From IMG/VR virus record IMGVR_UViG_3300032297_000062, positions 1 through 46,865 of that record: a stretch of 46,865 nt of DNA, one strand, 5' to 3'. Positions 17,201 through 29,600 of the stretch are shown here, one piece after another (positions within the stretch are counted from its first letter, which is position 1; each line of letters begins with the position of its first letter). The notes under the pieces are model-generated. The model searched no databases and was not told the origin of the DNA. It saw nothing but the letters and a program-made list of their open reading frames with translations. This stretch comes from a virus. The position numbers and the translations under genes are program-made.

Positions 17201-17639
17201 AGCGATTAGCGATTCAATCGTTTATCAACCTGCAATCTATAAAGTTTTATTTGGAACAAATGCTAATAAAAATTTACAAGCAACATTTAAAGCAGTTAGA
17301 AATTCAGCAAGGTCTATATCTGATAACGATATTAAATCTAGGATTTTAGCAGCAATCAATGAATTCTTTAGTTTAGATAATTGGGACTTCGGACAATCAT
17401 TTTATTTTAGTGAACTGTCTACTTATGTTATGAACATAATGTCTCCTGATATAACAAACTTTATTTTAGTACCTAAAGCAGATGTACCTTTTGGTAGCTT
17501 ATATGAAATTGCATGCCAACAAAATGAAATCTTTGTAAGCGGTGTTACCGCATCTGATATTGAAGTAATTGATACTATTACTTCTAGTCAAATTAAAACA
17601 ACTTCAACAATTATTAACAGTTCAGTAGGAGCAGCCTAA
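14220..17639 (+). CDS. 6: gp6-like baseplate wedge subunit (Baseplate J family)
   Basis: This 1139-residue protein has the conserved gp6 N-terminus: FETLRRTMITYLRENYPEDFNDY, then SSEYVALIDLIAYLGQNLSFR and LDxxARENFLETAQRRESI (residues about 35-95). It continues with the long beta-rich Baseplate J-type body and a C-terminal domain that includes DIKSRILAAINEFF and NWDFGQSFYFSEL (about 1040-1065). gp6 dimers form the inner ring of the baseplate and hold the wedges together with gp53 and gp25. T4 gp6 is 660 residues, so this protein carries about 480 extra residues, mainly in the middle. It ends in TAATG with the giant gene. Late promoter and hairpin precede it. No good Shine-Dalgarno sequence is visible. 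Confidence 0.9.
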   Translation: MIPSTNNKLLVAEDWKKIYQSFNNSDFKSYDFETLRRTMITYLRENYPEDFNDYIDSSEYVALIDLIAYLGQNLSFRVDLNARENFLETAQRRESILRLAQLINYNPKRNTPANGFLKITSISTTENITDANGVNLSNTPIAWNDPSNNNWYQQFLTVINNAMPADVTFGKPYDRKSISGIPTEQYKINSAITDVPLFTFSKSVSGIAMEFEIVSSTFAESSYIKESTPLPGSNFSFIFRNDSRGSASANTGFFVHFRQGTLGVSSFSVDTPVANEVVGIDIANINDTDVWLWQLDGNGNYGTEWTKVSNITGNNIIYNSLDISKRNIYAVTSRDQDQIDLAFADGAFGNLPKGNFKLFYRQSNGLQYSIKPDQMNGIQIQIPYFNKSGQRNTITFTLSLQYTVNNSSAPETNDTIKLKAPQAYYTQNRMITAEDYNIAPLTAGTDILKVKSVNRISSGISKYFELSDVSGKYSTTNIYGNDGALYKDVKQSTIEFSFNNRNDIYSVIQNQIIPIVESDMLRDFYFDNYPRPDLQSQSALWQQLTSTTNQSTGYFKDRILGTPLQTGFFSGNNLSYVDTGALVKYLPGDGYVFAKNGKRIPVANADSTTSKYMWSKIALVIGDGANAGAGALANGTGPIVTTGYVPTDAVANSVIPNFSTVFSYSLQNEIINLCLATRNFGIAFSADTRSWYIINDTNLNTADPFTLVYQKDVSNSNRDTGWMFAFLWNGTGYEVVYRTSDYIFESKAETAFFYDGTDKNYDFVTNTVVKDKISVLGINTVSTSSFYSLGKDYHWQVNGNIVEADGYIEPKKVKVSFFDAQDDGQIDNPDSFEEIVISNSTSSYTTYKDKFVYFKTSADELTYSLVDSSNFLAYPIPDNIPSEMKIEGQLYYFYDYGLDYVASYSTATSTPFTLEPSYYAKPGRHSLKFHYVHNSGDSKRLDPSKTNLIDVFILSASYDTSFRAWLSSGTGTAPLPPTSSSLETNYSSALEPIKAISDSIVYQPAIYKVLFGTNANKNLQATFKAVRNSARSISDNDIKSRILAAINEFFSLDNWDFGQSFYFSELSTYVMNIMSPDITNFILVPKADVPFGSLYEIACQQNEIFVSGVTASDIEVIDTITSSQIKTTSTIINSSVGAA

Positions 17640-20600
17640 TGGCAAATAGCATTTCTCAAGTAGTCGATATTAGTAGTCCAGGAACTACTAGAAGGTCAGT
17701 TGATTTATTACCTGCTCTTTTTAGAACTGATAAAAATGCTAAATTTTTAGCAGGAACATTAGATCAGTTTATTCAACCTGCCCAATTAGAAAGACTTAAT
17801 GGATGGGTCGGTAGTAGAGCTACCCCTACTTATAATCCTGCCAAAGACAACTATATTACCTCTAATTCTAAATTAAGAAATGCATATCAGGTAGCACCTG
17901 CATTGGTAGTTAAAGATAAAAATTTAAGTATTTCAAAAGTTTTAAATTATGACGATTTAATTAATCAATTAGAATTTCAAGGAGCGTCTGTTAAAAAATT
18001 AGACAGACTTGTTGATCCTCAATTGTATTCTTACAATCCTCATATTGACTGGGATAAATTTGTTAATTTTGATCAATACTACTGGATGCCTAACGGACCT
18101 GATGTAGTATCAGTAGCCGGTGAAAATAATTTGTCAGTTAGTACCTATACTGTTAGCGATAGCGAAGACGGTCAATATTTTATTTTTACTCCTGACGGAT
18201 TAACACAAAATCCCTTACTAACACTATATAGAGGTGTTACCTATATTTTTAATATTCAATCTTCTAAGAAATTTTGGTTTAAGAATGTTCGAATTGCAGG
18301 AACTGAAGGACAATATCGAGGTGTTGATACTAACGGAATTAGTAATGGTAAGATAATTTTTAAAGTAGATGAGAACACTCCTGCTAATTTATTTTATGTA
18401 GCAGAAGACTCTGTTATCAATGGCGGCGAGATTCTAATTAAATCATTAGTTGACGATAGTAAAATAGATGTTGATGCAAATATTATAGGCAAAAAAACTT
18501 ACACTTCTGGTAACGGAGTTGTATTCACTAATGGTCTACGAATTACTTTTGCTGGTAATGTTTTTCCAGATACTTATGCTGACAAAGAATTTTTTGTTGA
18601 AGGTGTTGGAGACAAAATTAAACTAATTGATGTTGCAACTTTAGAAACTCCTGAAAAATTTGTTAGTGTATTAGATGAAAATTTTGATGGAACTGGGTTT
18701 GATGATTACGGATTTGATACATTTAAAAATACTCCATTAATACCTGAGTACATTACTATTAATCGTGCCAGTATTGATCGCAATCCGTGGTCAAGATACA
18801 ATAGATGGTTTCATGAAGATGTAATTATTGCATCGGCAGGATATAATAATAGACCTCCTGTACTACCTGTTGAAAACAGAGGTAAACGCCCTATTGTTGA
18901 ATTTGAACCTAACCTTCAGCTGTTTAACTTTGGATCTGCTGCCATTACCAATGTTCAACACATTGATACAATTACCACAGATGCATTTTCTGATATTGAA
19001 GGCCAATTAGGATATTATGTTAATGGTATAGAAATAACACAGGGCGATAGGATTGTGTTTACATCAGATACTGATCCGTATGTAAACTCTAAAATTTTTG
19101 TTGTAAATTTTGTAAGAATCGACGGAATTTTAAAAATTGCATTAGAAGAAGCAAGTGATTCGCCACCGTTTATTGGAGCTTCTATTATTGTTACTAAAGG
19201 TGTTGATAATGCTGGAACCAATTGGTGGTTTAACGGTACAACCTGGCAATTTGGGCAACAGAAAGAAGTATATAATCAAGCTCCGTTATTTGACATATTC
19301 GATAAAGACGAACATAGCTACGGTGATAGTACATATTATCAAAGTTATTTCTTAGGTTCAAAAGTATTTGGATATTCTATAGGAACAGGAAGTAATGATT
19401 CTATACTTGGATTTCCTTTAAAATATAAAAATATTGCAGACCAAGCATTTTATTTGTTTGAGAATTATTTTGTAACAGATTTAAGTAGGGTTGTAGACTT
19501 TGATACAACTTATTATTTGCCAATAAGCAAAGGGTTTATTAGAAAAAATATTTCAGCTGAAACTAATTTCTACATTAATGTTTGGGAAGAATCTCCTCAT
19601 TATACAGTTCCTATTTTACAATATGAAGTAATTCAGAATAACACTTCACAGGTTGAAATTACATCTATTAATAACCCAGCTTATCAAGATGTTAAAATAG
19701 AAGTATTTCTAAATAATAACAAAGTATTTTTAGAAACTGATTATACTTTATATGCACAAGGTTCGAGATATTTTGTATCTTTTATAAACCAATTAAAAGC
19801 ACAAGACACTGTTTTGATTAAAGTTTATGGAAATGTTGTTCCGAGCGAAACCGGATATTATGATATTTCTATTGGCTGGTCTAACAATCCACTTAACGGA
19901 CCAATTGAAGAATTTACATTATCTGAATTAACAGACCATGCTAAGTCTATGGCAGATAGCCATCCAGATTTTGTAGGAAAATTTTTAGGAAAAAATAATT
20001 CTAGAGACATTGTTAATCTTTCTAGATACGGTAGTAGGCTAGTTAGAAATAAAAACCCGCTATCAATGGCTGGATATTTTATTGCTGATAAAGAACACAA
20101 TATTATTAATGCAGTTAATCAAGTATGTTTACAATATAATCAATTTAAATTACGATTCTTAGAACAAGTTACAAATTTAAAAGGCAATTATGATACTATA
20201 ACTTCAGTTGACTTAGCACTACACAATATGAACATTGCTAGAGATGCTTCATCTGCGTATGCGTATGCAGATATGTTACCTTACGGTAACGATGTAACTT
20301 CTAGACAAGTTACAGTAACTGATTCTAGAAATGTAACATACGGTATTAACAGTGTATATCAATTAGTACAAACTGATCCTAGATCAGTACTAGTGTATCA
20401 CACTCCTGTATCAACCGGGATACGAACTCAATTACTTGTTGAACGAGATTATTATTTTGATCCTTATGATTCGACAGTAATTATTAAAGCTCCTTTGACT
20501 AAAGGAGATGTCCTTCTTATAAATGATTATGCTAGTACAGATGGATCCTTTGTTCCTCCGACTCCAACAAAGCTAGGATTGTATCCAAAATTTTATCCAG

Positions 20601-23600
20601 AAATTTTTGTAGATAACACTTATGCAACTCCACAAAAAGTTATCCAAGGACATGACGGAAGTATTATAGTTGCATTTGATGACTACCGAGACGATATTAT
20701 ATTAGAACTAGAACGAAGAATTTATAATAATATTAAAGTTAATTATAATTCCAATCTCTTAGATTTTAACGACATTGTTCCTGGTGCATTTAGAAAGACT
20801 GAGTATGGTCGTCAGGAAATAACTAATTTAATTAGAGCAGAGTTTTTAAGATGGAATAATTTTTATGGATTTGATTACGAAAATAATAATCTATACAATG
20901 ACAATCCTAAAACCTGGAATTTTAAATCTGGTAGCTCGCTAACTAGTCCTGCCCCATTATTAGGAAATCAGAGAGCAATATACAAATATTTTTACGACAC
21001 TGATCGTCCACATACCCATCCTTGGGAAATGTTAGGATTTAGTATAGAGCCTTCATGGTGGAAGTCCATCTATGGTCCTGCACCGTATACATCTGGTAAC
21101 CTTATATTGTGGGACGATCTTGAAGCAGGTCTAATCAGAGACCCTAACGGTAGAAAAATTGATCCTAAGTATGCAAGACCTGGTTTGCTTGATATAATTC
21201 CTGTAGATAGCAACGGCAACCTACTAGACCCAGCTAAATCACAAATTGTTCATAATTTAAATTATGAAGATATTTCTAACAATTGGGAGTTCGGCGATTG
21301 GGGCCCAGTTGAAACAGCATGGAGAAGAAGCAGTTATTGGCCGTTTGTTGCTCAAATTATGGCAATACTTGCTAAACCTGCTACATACTCTAGCTTATTG
21401 TTTGATACAAGTAGAGTCAGTCTTAACAATGCTGGTCAAGTAGTATATTCTCCTACATACGATTTTGTAACTCCGTCTGATTTGTTATTATATACTGATA
21501 CTATCTCTGGTAACATTGTACGATCTGCAGGCTATTCTGTAATGTTAATTGAAACAGGCAACCAAAAAAGTAGAACTTATGTAGCTGATATTAAATCAGA
21601 ACTATCAGAATTGTCGATGAATCTAACTCATAAAGTTGGCGGGTTTGTCAGCAAAGATAAGTTAAGTATTGTAATTGATTCAGTTAATCCTGCAACTGCA
21701 AATCCAGGAACAGCTTTATCTAATGAAGATTATAACATATTCTTAGATCAAAGTACTCCTGTCTCATCGTTAGCTATATCAGGTATTATAGTGCAACGAA
21801 CGCTTGCTGGATATGTATTAAGAGGGTATGACAAATCTTATCCATTCTTTACCTGCCTTCTTCCTGAAGAATCTGCAAAGAACCCAGATTTTACTGTTGG
21901 CGGCAAAAGTGAACAATTTGTTACATGGGAGCCTAGTTCTTCTCATGATACAGGTTTAAGTACTGCTGAACTAACTACTGCGGTATCTTCTAATGACGGC
22001 TATAAATTTTATAGAGTTGGACAAGTTGTAAAATATAATGAACTATATTACAGAGTAGTTGTTAGTCATACCAGCGGCAGCTTTTTTAACTTTAAATATT
22101 TTAAACAACTTCCAGGTATTCCAAGTGTAGGCGGCATTACAGTATCTAAACCTACAAAATTTGCAACTACCGAAACTCTAATTCCTTATGGTAGAACTTA
22201 TAAAACTGAACAAGAAGTTTTTAATATTATAATGGGCTACGGTGCCTGGTTAGAAAGCCAAGGGGCTATATTCGACGAGTTCCAGCCAGATCTTGAAGAA
22301 GTGTTAAATTGGTTATATACCGGAAAAGAATTTTTATATTGGGCAAGTCAAGGTTGGGGACAGAATACTGTTATTACTCTAAGTCCGTTTGCAAATAGCG
22401 TAAAATATAAAAATAATAACGGAGCTATTGATAATTTAGGTAGCGCATTTTACGAATACAGTGTTACAAAAGCTGACGGCACTTCTTTAAATCAACGATT
22501 TTTAAATGTTAATCGTCAAGACGGTGTTATTACAGTTACTACTACTAATACAACTGACGGCATTTTCTTTATTAGATTTAATTGTGTACAAAAAGAACAC
22601 ACTCTTGTTTTTAACAATTATAGTTTGTTTAACGATACAATATACGATGTTGGAACAGGTTACAGGCAGCGTCGCCTTCAACTAAATGGTTTTAGGACTG
22701 CTAACTGGAACGGAGATTTGTTCAGTCCGGGATTTTTGTATGACGAAGCTAACATAACTGAATGGGCAAAGAATAGTATCTATCAAGCAGGTGCTGTTGT
22801 TAGATTTGCTGGAAATTACTATTCCGCAATTAAAACTATTAATTCTATTGACACATTTGATTACAATGAATGGAGATTATTAGGAGAAAAACCTATATCT
22901 CAATTGCTACCTAATTTTGATTACAAAATTAATCAATTCGAAGATTTCTATAGTCTTGACATTGATAACTTTGATTCTAGTCAACAAAAACTAGCACAAC
23001 ATCTAGTTGGGTATACTCCTCGACCATATCTTGATAACATCTTTAATAATCCTATAAGTCAATATAAATTTTATCAAGGATTTATTAAAGAAAAGGGAAC
23101 TAGAAATACAATTTCTAAATTAGGAAAGGCTAGCTCTCAAAATATTGGTAGCTATGTTGACTATTTTGAAGAGTGGGCATTTAGAATAGGAGATTACGGA
23201 TCATATACTACTGACAAGTCTATAGAAATCACTTTAGACGAAAGCAAGTTTAAAGAAAATCCACAAATTGTAAAATTTGTAGAATCTGCTCCTATTAATC
23301 CTAACGAAACTTATATATTCCAAACTGAAAATGATGTTGTCATTAAGCCTACTACTTATGACAACAAACCTTTTGCAACTACATCAAGTATCTACGCAGA
23401 CAATATTTTTCAATTACCTGTTGCTGGATATGTTAGGATAGATGATGTTACAGGAACTGCATTTAACAAATCTAGCCTACTAGATATTTCAGGAAGTTTA
23501 AATGACGGAGATGTAGTCTGGATTGCTTATAAAGACAATGGAGATTGGGATGTTTATAGATATACTAGTATAACTACTAGAGTTGTTGATGCATCTATTC

Positions 23601-26600
23601 GTGTACCTGGAAATTATGTAACACTTACAACTGATTACTATCATGGATTATCTGTAGGAGATTTAATTAGTGTACAGCAATTTGATACTCAACTTGACGG
23701 AGTTCATCAGATACTAGCTGTTCCTGAGTTAGATCAATTAGTTATATCAAGTACATTAACTACTTTAAGCACACCTTTTTCTCCAGCAGTTGGTATGATG
23801 TTTAAGTTTGTAAGTTCTAGATTTAGTAATCCTGATGCAATATCATATCTTGACAGTATTAATCGTTTACAATTTGGAGAAAAAGTATGGGTCGATGATG
23901 ACGGCACAGGCCGCTGGGCAGTATATGAAAAAACAGATGCTTATACTTCTGATAGCTATACACCTGGCACATCTGGCATTACATTTAATCAACGATTTTC
24001 TTTTAAGGTTGTTACAAATAATGCCGGTACTAAAGTAGTCTCTAGCGCCCCAGAATATTATAATAGTTCAGCAGGAATTTATGGAAGAGTATATGCCTAT
24101 TATAAATCTAGTACAGGCACTAACAATCTTGTTAATTCTGCCGGAATACTTTTAAATATTTCTAGTAACCAAACTTACTATAACTCAACTGATAATCCTA
24201 GTTTTGGTGCTGCGTTGGCATTAGACGATACAAATAATTTTATTGCAATAGGCGCTCCAACAACTAGCTATGTTAAATTTACAACTTCAACTGACAAGTT
24301 AAACACAGTGTCAGTGTCTGGTACAACATCTACATATACCCAACAAGGTATGGTAAAAATGTATCAGCTAAACATTGCTAGGTCAGAAACATTACAGGAA
24401 TTTGCTGTATCTAGCCCTCAACCACAAACAGGCGCATTATTTGGATCTGAGATATTTATTGCTGAATCTTCTACAGGTACTAAGCTGTTAATGGTAGCCA
24501 GTCCAGGCCAAGATAACGAATCTGGAGCTGTTCACTATTCAAGATATACAGTAAGTACCAGCAATGTTGTAACTATTTCTACTAGTTCTCAAGTTCGATT
24601 ACCATATACAGTAACAACCGATACATGGGGAGATAAATTTGGTACTAGCATAGCCGGTTCATCTAATGGTACATCAATTGCTGTAGCAGCACCTGGATAT
24701 GCAAACGGTGAAGGTGCAGTATATGTATATGCCGCTACTAATACAGGTACTTTTGTAAACACACAACTTATTACAATTTCTTCGCCTGGCATGGCTGGAA
24801 ATATAGTAAAAGCTGACGGATTTGCCTCTAAAGTGTTGATGGATTCGACAGGAAAGTATCTGTTTGTATCAGCACCTAAGAGCTCAGACAATCTATTCAA
24901 ATCAGGAAAAGTTTTTGTATTTTCTAAAAATGAATCTGGAACATATTTGTTAAATCAAATTATTGTAAATCCTTATTCTAATAACGGATCTGACTTTGGA
25001 TCAACTATGAGTCTTACACCTGACGATAAATCGTTAGTGATAGCCAGCGTTGGATCTAATCATCGTCCATATGTAACATTTGACACATATACAAAACCAC
25101 TAAGTGGTGCAATACAATATGTATTAGATCCTGAGAGCAAAGAAAGAGAATCAGCTACTACATTTGATTCTGGTACAGTTAATTTCTTCACTACCGTAAA
25201 AAATTCTGGATCTGTCTTTACTTTCACAAGGCTTGTTGATAGATATTTTTATTCACAAGAGTTGTTTGACAATTCAATAGTTTCTAATCAAATTTATGGA
25301 CGAAGCATTGCTGCCTCTTCAAATTGTATATTTGTAGGAGCACCAGGCTTAACTACTGATATTGGTCAAACTGGCAATATGTTCCTGTTTGACTATTCTT
25401 TAGATACATGGAATAAGAAAAGGTACGAGGCTGACTTAGTTGATATTTCTAAAATTAAATCTATTAAACTAATTAACACTGAACAAGAATCTATTGTTAG
25501 CTATCTTCAGTTTATAGATCCTATCAAAGGAAAAATTCCAGGTACTGCTGATAGCGAATTAAAATACAAGACAGTATTTGATCCTGCTGTTTATAGCATA
25601 GGTTTGCCTGGAACTACTGTTGACTCTTCATCAAGCTGGATTGATGATCATGTTGGAGAGCTATGGTGGGATCTTGGCAGCGTGAAATATGTATGGTATG
25701 AACAAGGCGAATTAGATTTTAGAAAAAATAATTGGGCAACTGTTTTCCCGGGTTCTACCATTGATGTATACGAGTGGGTAGGTAGTAGATATTTGCCTAG
25801 CCAATGGAGTTCTATTGCTGGTACTAACGAGGGTCTTTCTCAAGGAATTAGCGGCCAACCTAAATTTCCTAACAATTCAGTTATGAGTGTTAAACAAGTA
25901 TGGGATCCGATTACAAATACAATGTCTAACATTTATTATTATTGGGTAAAGAATAAAATTACAATTCCTAGTACAGGTAATAGAAAACTGAGTAGTAACA
26001 GTGTAGCTAATTCTATTGCTAATCCTCGTGCCCAAGGTTTACCGTTTATTGCTCCTATTTCAGAAGATGCAATTATATTAACAAATATTAAACCTTATGT
26101 ATCGGGAGCTAATATCAATCTATCTATTGATATAGATGATATTGATAATACTATTAACAAACATACTGAATGGTTATTATTGCAAGAAGGAAATAAAGAT
26201 AGCGTACCTAATGCAATGCTAAAGAAGAAAGTTAAAGATAGTATTTTAGGCAGAGATGTATTAGGTAATATTATACCCGATCCATCATTACCTGATAGAT
26301 TAAAGTATGGTGTTAAGATTAGACCAAGACAGAGCATATTTAAAGATAGACTTGCAGCTTTACGAGTTTTAGTTGAATATGCTAACTATGTTTTAAAAGA
26401 TCAGAATATTGTTGATTCAACAAATTTAGATTTTTTTAATAAGAAAGAAGAATTTCCTGTTGTAAGCACTGGTTTGTACGATTATCAAGCTGAAGATGTA
26501 TTAACACGAGATACAACTATTCCTACTAGAAAATTAACTAGAGGTGTAATAACTGCATCTGTAGCTAACGGAAAAATTAATACTGTAGTAATCGAAAATC

Positions 26601-29600
26601 CAGGATTTGGGTATGGAAATCAATTTGCAGTTGAATATGATATTGATAATAATCCAATATTATGGGCTGGCCCCACATTAACAATTACCGGAACTGGAAC
26701 AGGTGCTGAAATTATTACATCGGTTAACAGATTAGGAGAAATTGTTCGAGCAACAATTAAAAATCCAGGAACCGGATTTATTACTGCTCCTATCATTGAA
26801 GTTAGACCTTTTACTGTACTAGTACTAGCTGATGAAACTGTAGCAAATCGCTGGAGTTTATACCAGTGGGATTATCAGGCATATCAATATATTAGGGCTA
26901 AGACTCAGAGTTATAATACTCAAATGTATTGGACTTATGTAGACTGGTCTGCTACTAATTTTAACACTGCTCAGGACATGTATATTACTTTAGAGTCTCC
27001 TTATCAATTGCCATCTGTTCGAAATATAACAGCAGGTAATTATATTAAGATTAAAAATGCAGGCGATGGCAGATATATTATTATTAGAAAAACTAATAAT
27101 TCAATAGGAACTTATAGTAATTCCTACGATCTAGTCTACCAAGAAAAAGGAACTATACAGATATCTGACGAATTGTGGAAAATTACTACAGGCTTTGATT
27201 ACAATGCAGGATATGATCAACTTTTATATGATCAAATTCCAGGTGTTGAAGTTGAAAATATTATAGATGGATTAGATGTAATATTCTCAAACAATTTAAA
27301 AGTTTATTCTAATTTATTATTCTTTAGATTAATAAAATATGCATTTGCAGAACAAAAATTCTTAGACTGGGCATTTAAGACTAGTTTTATTTCTGTTATA
27401 AATTATGCAGGATCATTAGATCAACGACCTACATACAAACTAAACAACGAAACTTACTACGAGTCGTATATTAACGAAACTAAACCTTATCATACAAAGG
27501 TAAGAAATTTCTCTGTTAATTATACTGCTACTGATGTAACTTCTGCTGTATTAACAGATTTCGATTGCCCTCCTACATTTAGTACAGCAATTAATAATTT
27601 TGTTCCAGTTACATTTGGTTCTTCGTTATTGAACACATATCCTTGGAAAAGTTGGTCTGACAATTATGCTTTCCACTTAGATAGTATAGAAATCTATGAC
27701 GGGGGCTCTGGTTACGAAGTTCCTCCAATTGTTGTATTTTCAAATCAAGCAGGAGATCAAGGTTCAGGAGCCGAAGCGGTTGCATATATTTCTCTAGGAA
27801 AAGTAACTAAAATTGTTGTTACTAAACCTGGTAGTGGGTACACCGCTACTCCTGTAGTAACACTATTAGGCGGTGGCCCAACAACTTTAACTCCTGCTAA
27901 AGTGGGTATTAGAATGACAAACGGATTGGTTAGGTCTAGTCTAATTAAGATGAAGTTTGATCGAGTTTCAGGTTACAATGAAATTGATACAGTTTTAGCA
28001 GAAGATAATTTTACAACTGACGGCTATACAAACACCTACAAATTAACTTGGGCTCCTAATGCAGATAAGAATAACATCACTGTAAAATTAGATGGTATTA
28101 AAGTTTTATCAGACAGTTATTCTGTTAAAACATGGACTGAAAAATTTGCAGGATACTCTAAGAAATATGGTAGTATTACATTATCAACAGTTCCTAACAT
28201 TAAATCTGTTGTAACAGTAATATATGAAAAAGATATTAGTTTGTTTAATGCTGTTGATAGAATTGTAAATTTCTATCAACCAGAAGTAGATATGCCAGGT
28301 AATACTGCTACTATTTTAATGGCAGGTTTAGAGTATCCCGGAGTAACAATTGATACATTGCCATTAGAATCGTCAACTGGTTTTGATTCTACTCCGTTTG
28401 CTACTAATAATTGGGATGACTTTTCTCCTGAAGAAGGGTTATACGAGACAGTTGGATCTGCGTCTACAACAATGTTTACATTAGGGTACATTCCGGCGAT
28501 CACATCTACCCTAACTGTATATAAAAATAATATTCGATTATACGGTTCTACTGTTACAAATACATTATCCAATGTATTGCAACTAGTAAACGGATTAGTA
28601 ATACCTGACGGTACAAAAAATAGAGTTAACATTTTTACAACATCTAGTTCTACTGATGTTATTTCTTTTAGACTTGAAACTAGTGACGGTTCGTTAAATG
28701 TAATCGACCTAGATCTAGATATGTATTTGTCAGGTGGCGATCCTTTAGCAGACAAGTCGTTGGGATACGGGTACGACCGTACCATTCCAACAGGTCCAGA
28801 CGATTTAGAAGATATTGTAATCGACGGTGACAGTCTAGTATCAACTTGGAATAGTTACGGCCCTGAAGAAAATTTACCAGGTCGAGTCTCTGATACTGTA
28901 GGCATTAGTGTATATACTATGCCACCTACAGGATCAGCAATGGCAACTGTTAGAAAGTATATTACTCAATCTGGGCAAACTCGATATTCAATGGGAGCAA
29001 CTCCTCCAACTTCTGAGTATGTAGAAGTTTTATATAACGGACAATTGTTATCTAACTATACTATTGATTATACAACTAATGAAATTGTTTTTGGCTATTC
29101 TCTAAGTTCAGGTGTGTTATCAATTAGAGTACTTAGCGTTGGCGGAACTAATTTAATTGAAAAGAAAGCAATTACAATAACTACTGCAACCACTAAGATT
29201 GAAACATCTGTATTGTTATCTGATATTAGAGATTCTTATATAACAGTTAACGGAATAAAGAAAACTTTAACTACACATTATACTGTTACAGGAAAACTTA
29301 AATCTGGCACAGCAGGCCGCGGAATAATTACATTTACAACTCCATTATCTGTAGGGGATGTAGTACAAATTTGGTTATTTGCATCTGCTATAAAATCCTA
29401 TAGCGAAGTAAGGAGACAGACTACTAGTACAATTGTAGGACAAACTGTTATTTCTTTAGACTATCCTCCTACTAATATACAACCTTATCATAATCAAGTC
29501 ATTGTCGAAAAAGACGGAAAACGATTATCTCCACCCGATACACAATATTATACTGTAATGGGCAATGAGACAAGTTTCTTGTTTAATGGGAATTACGACT

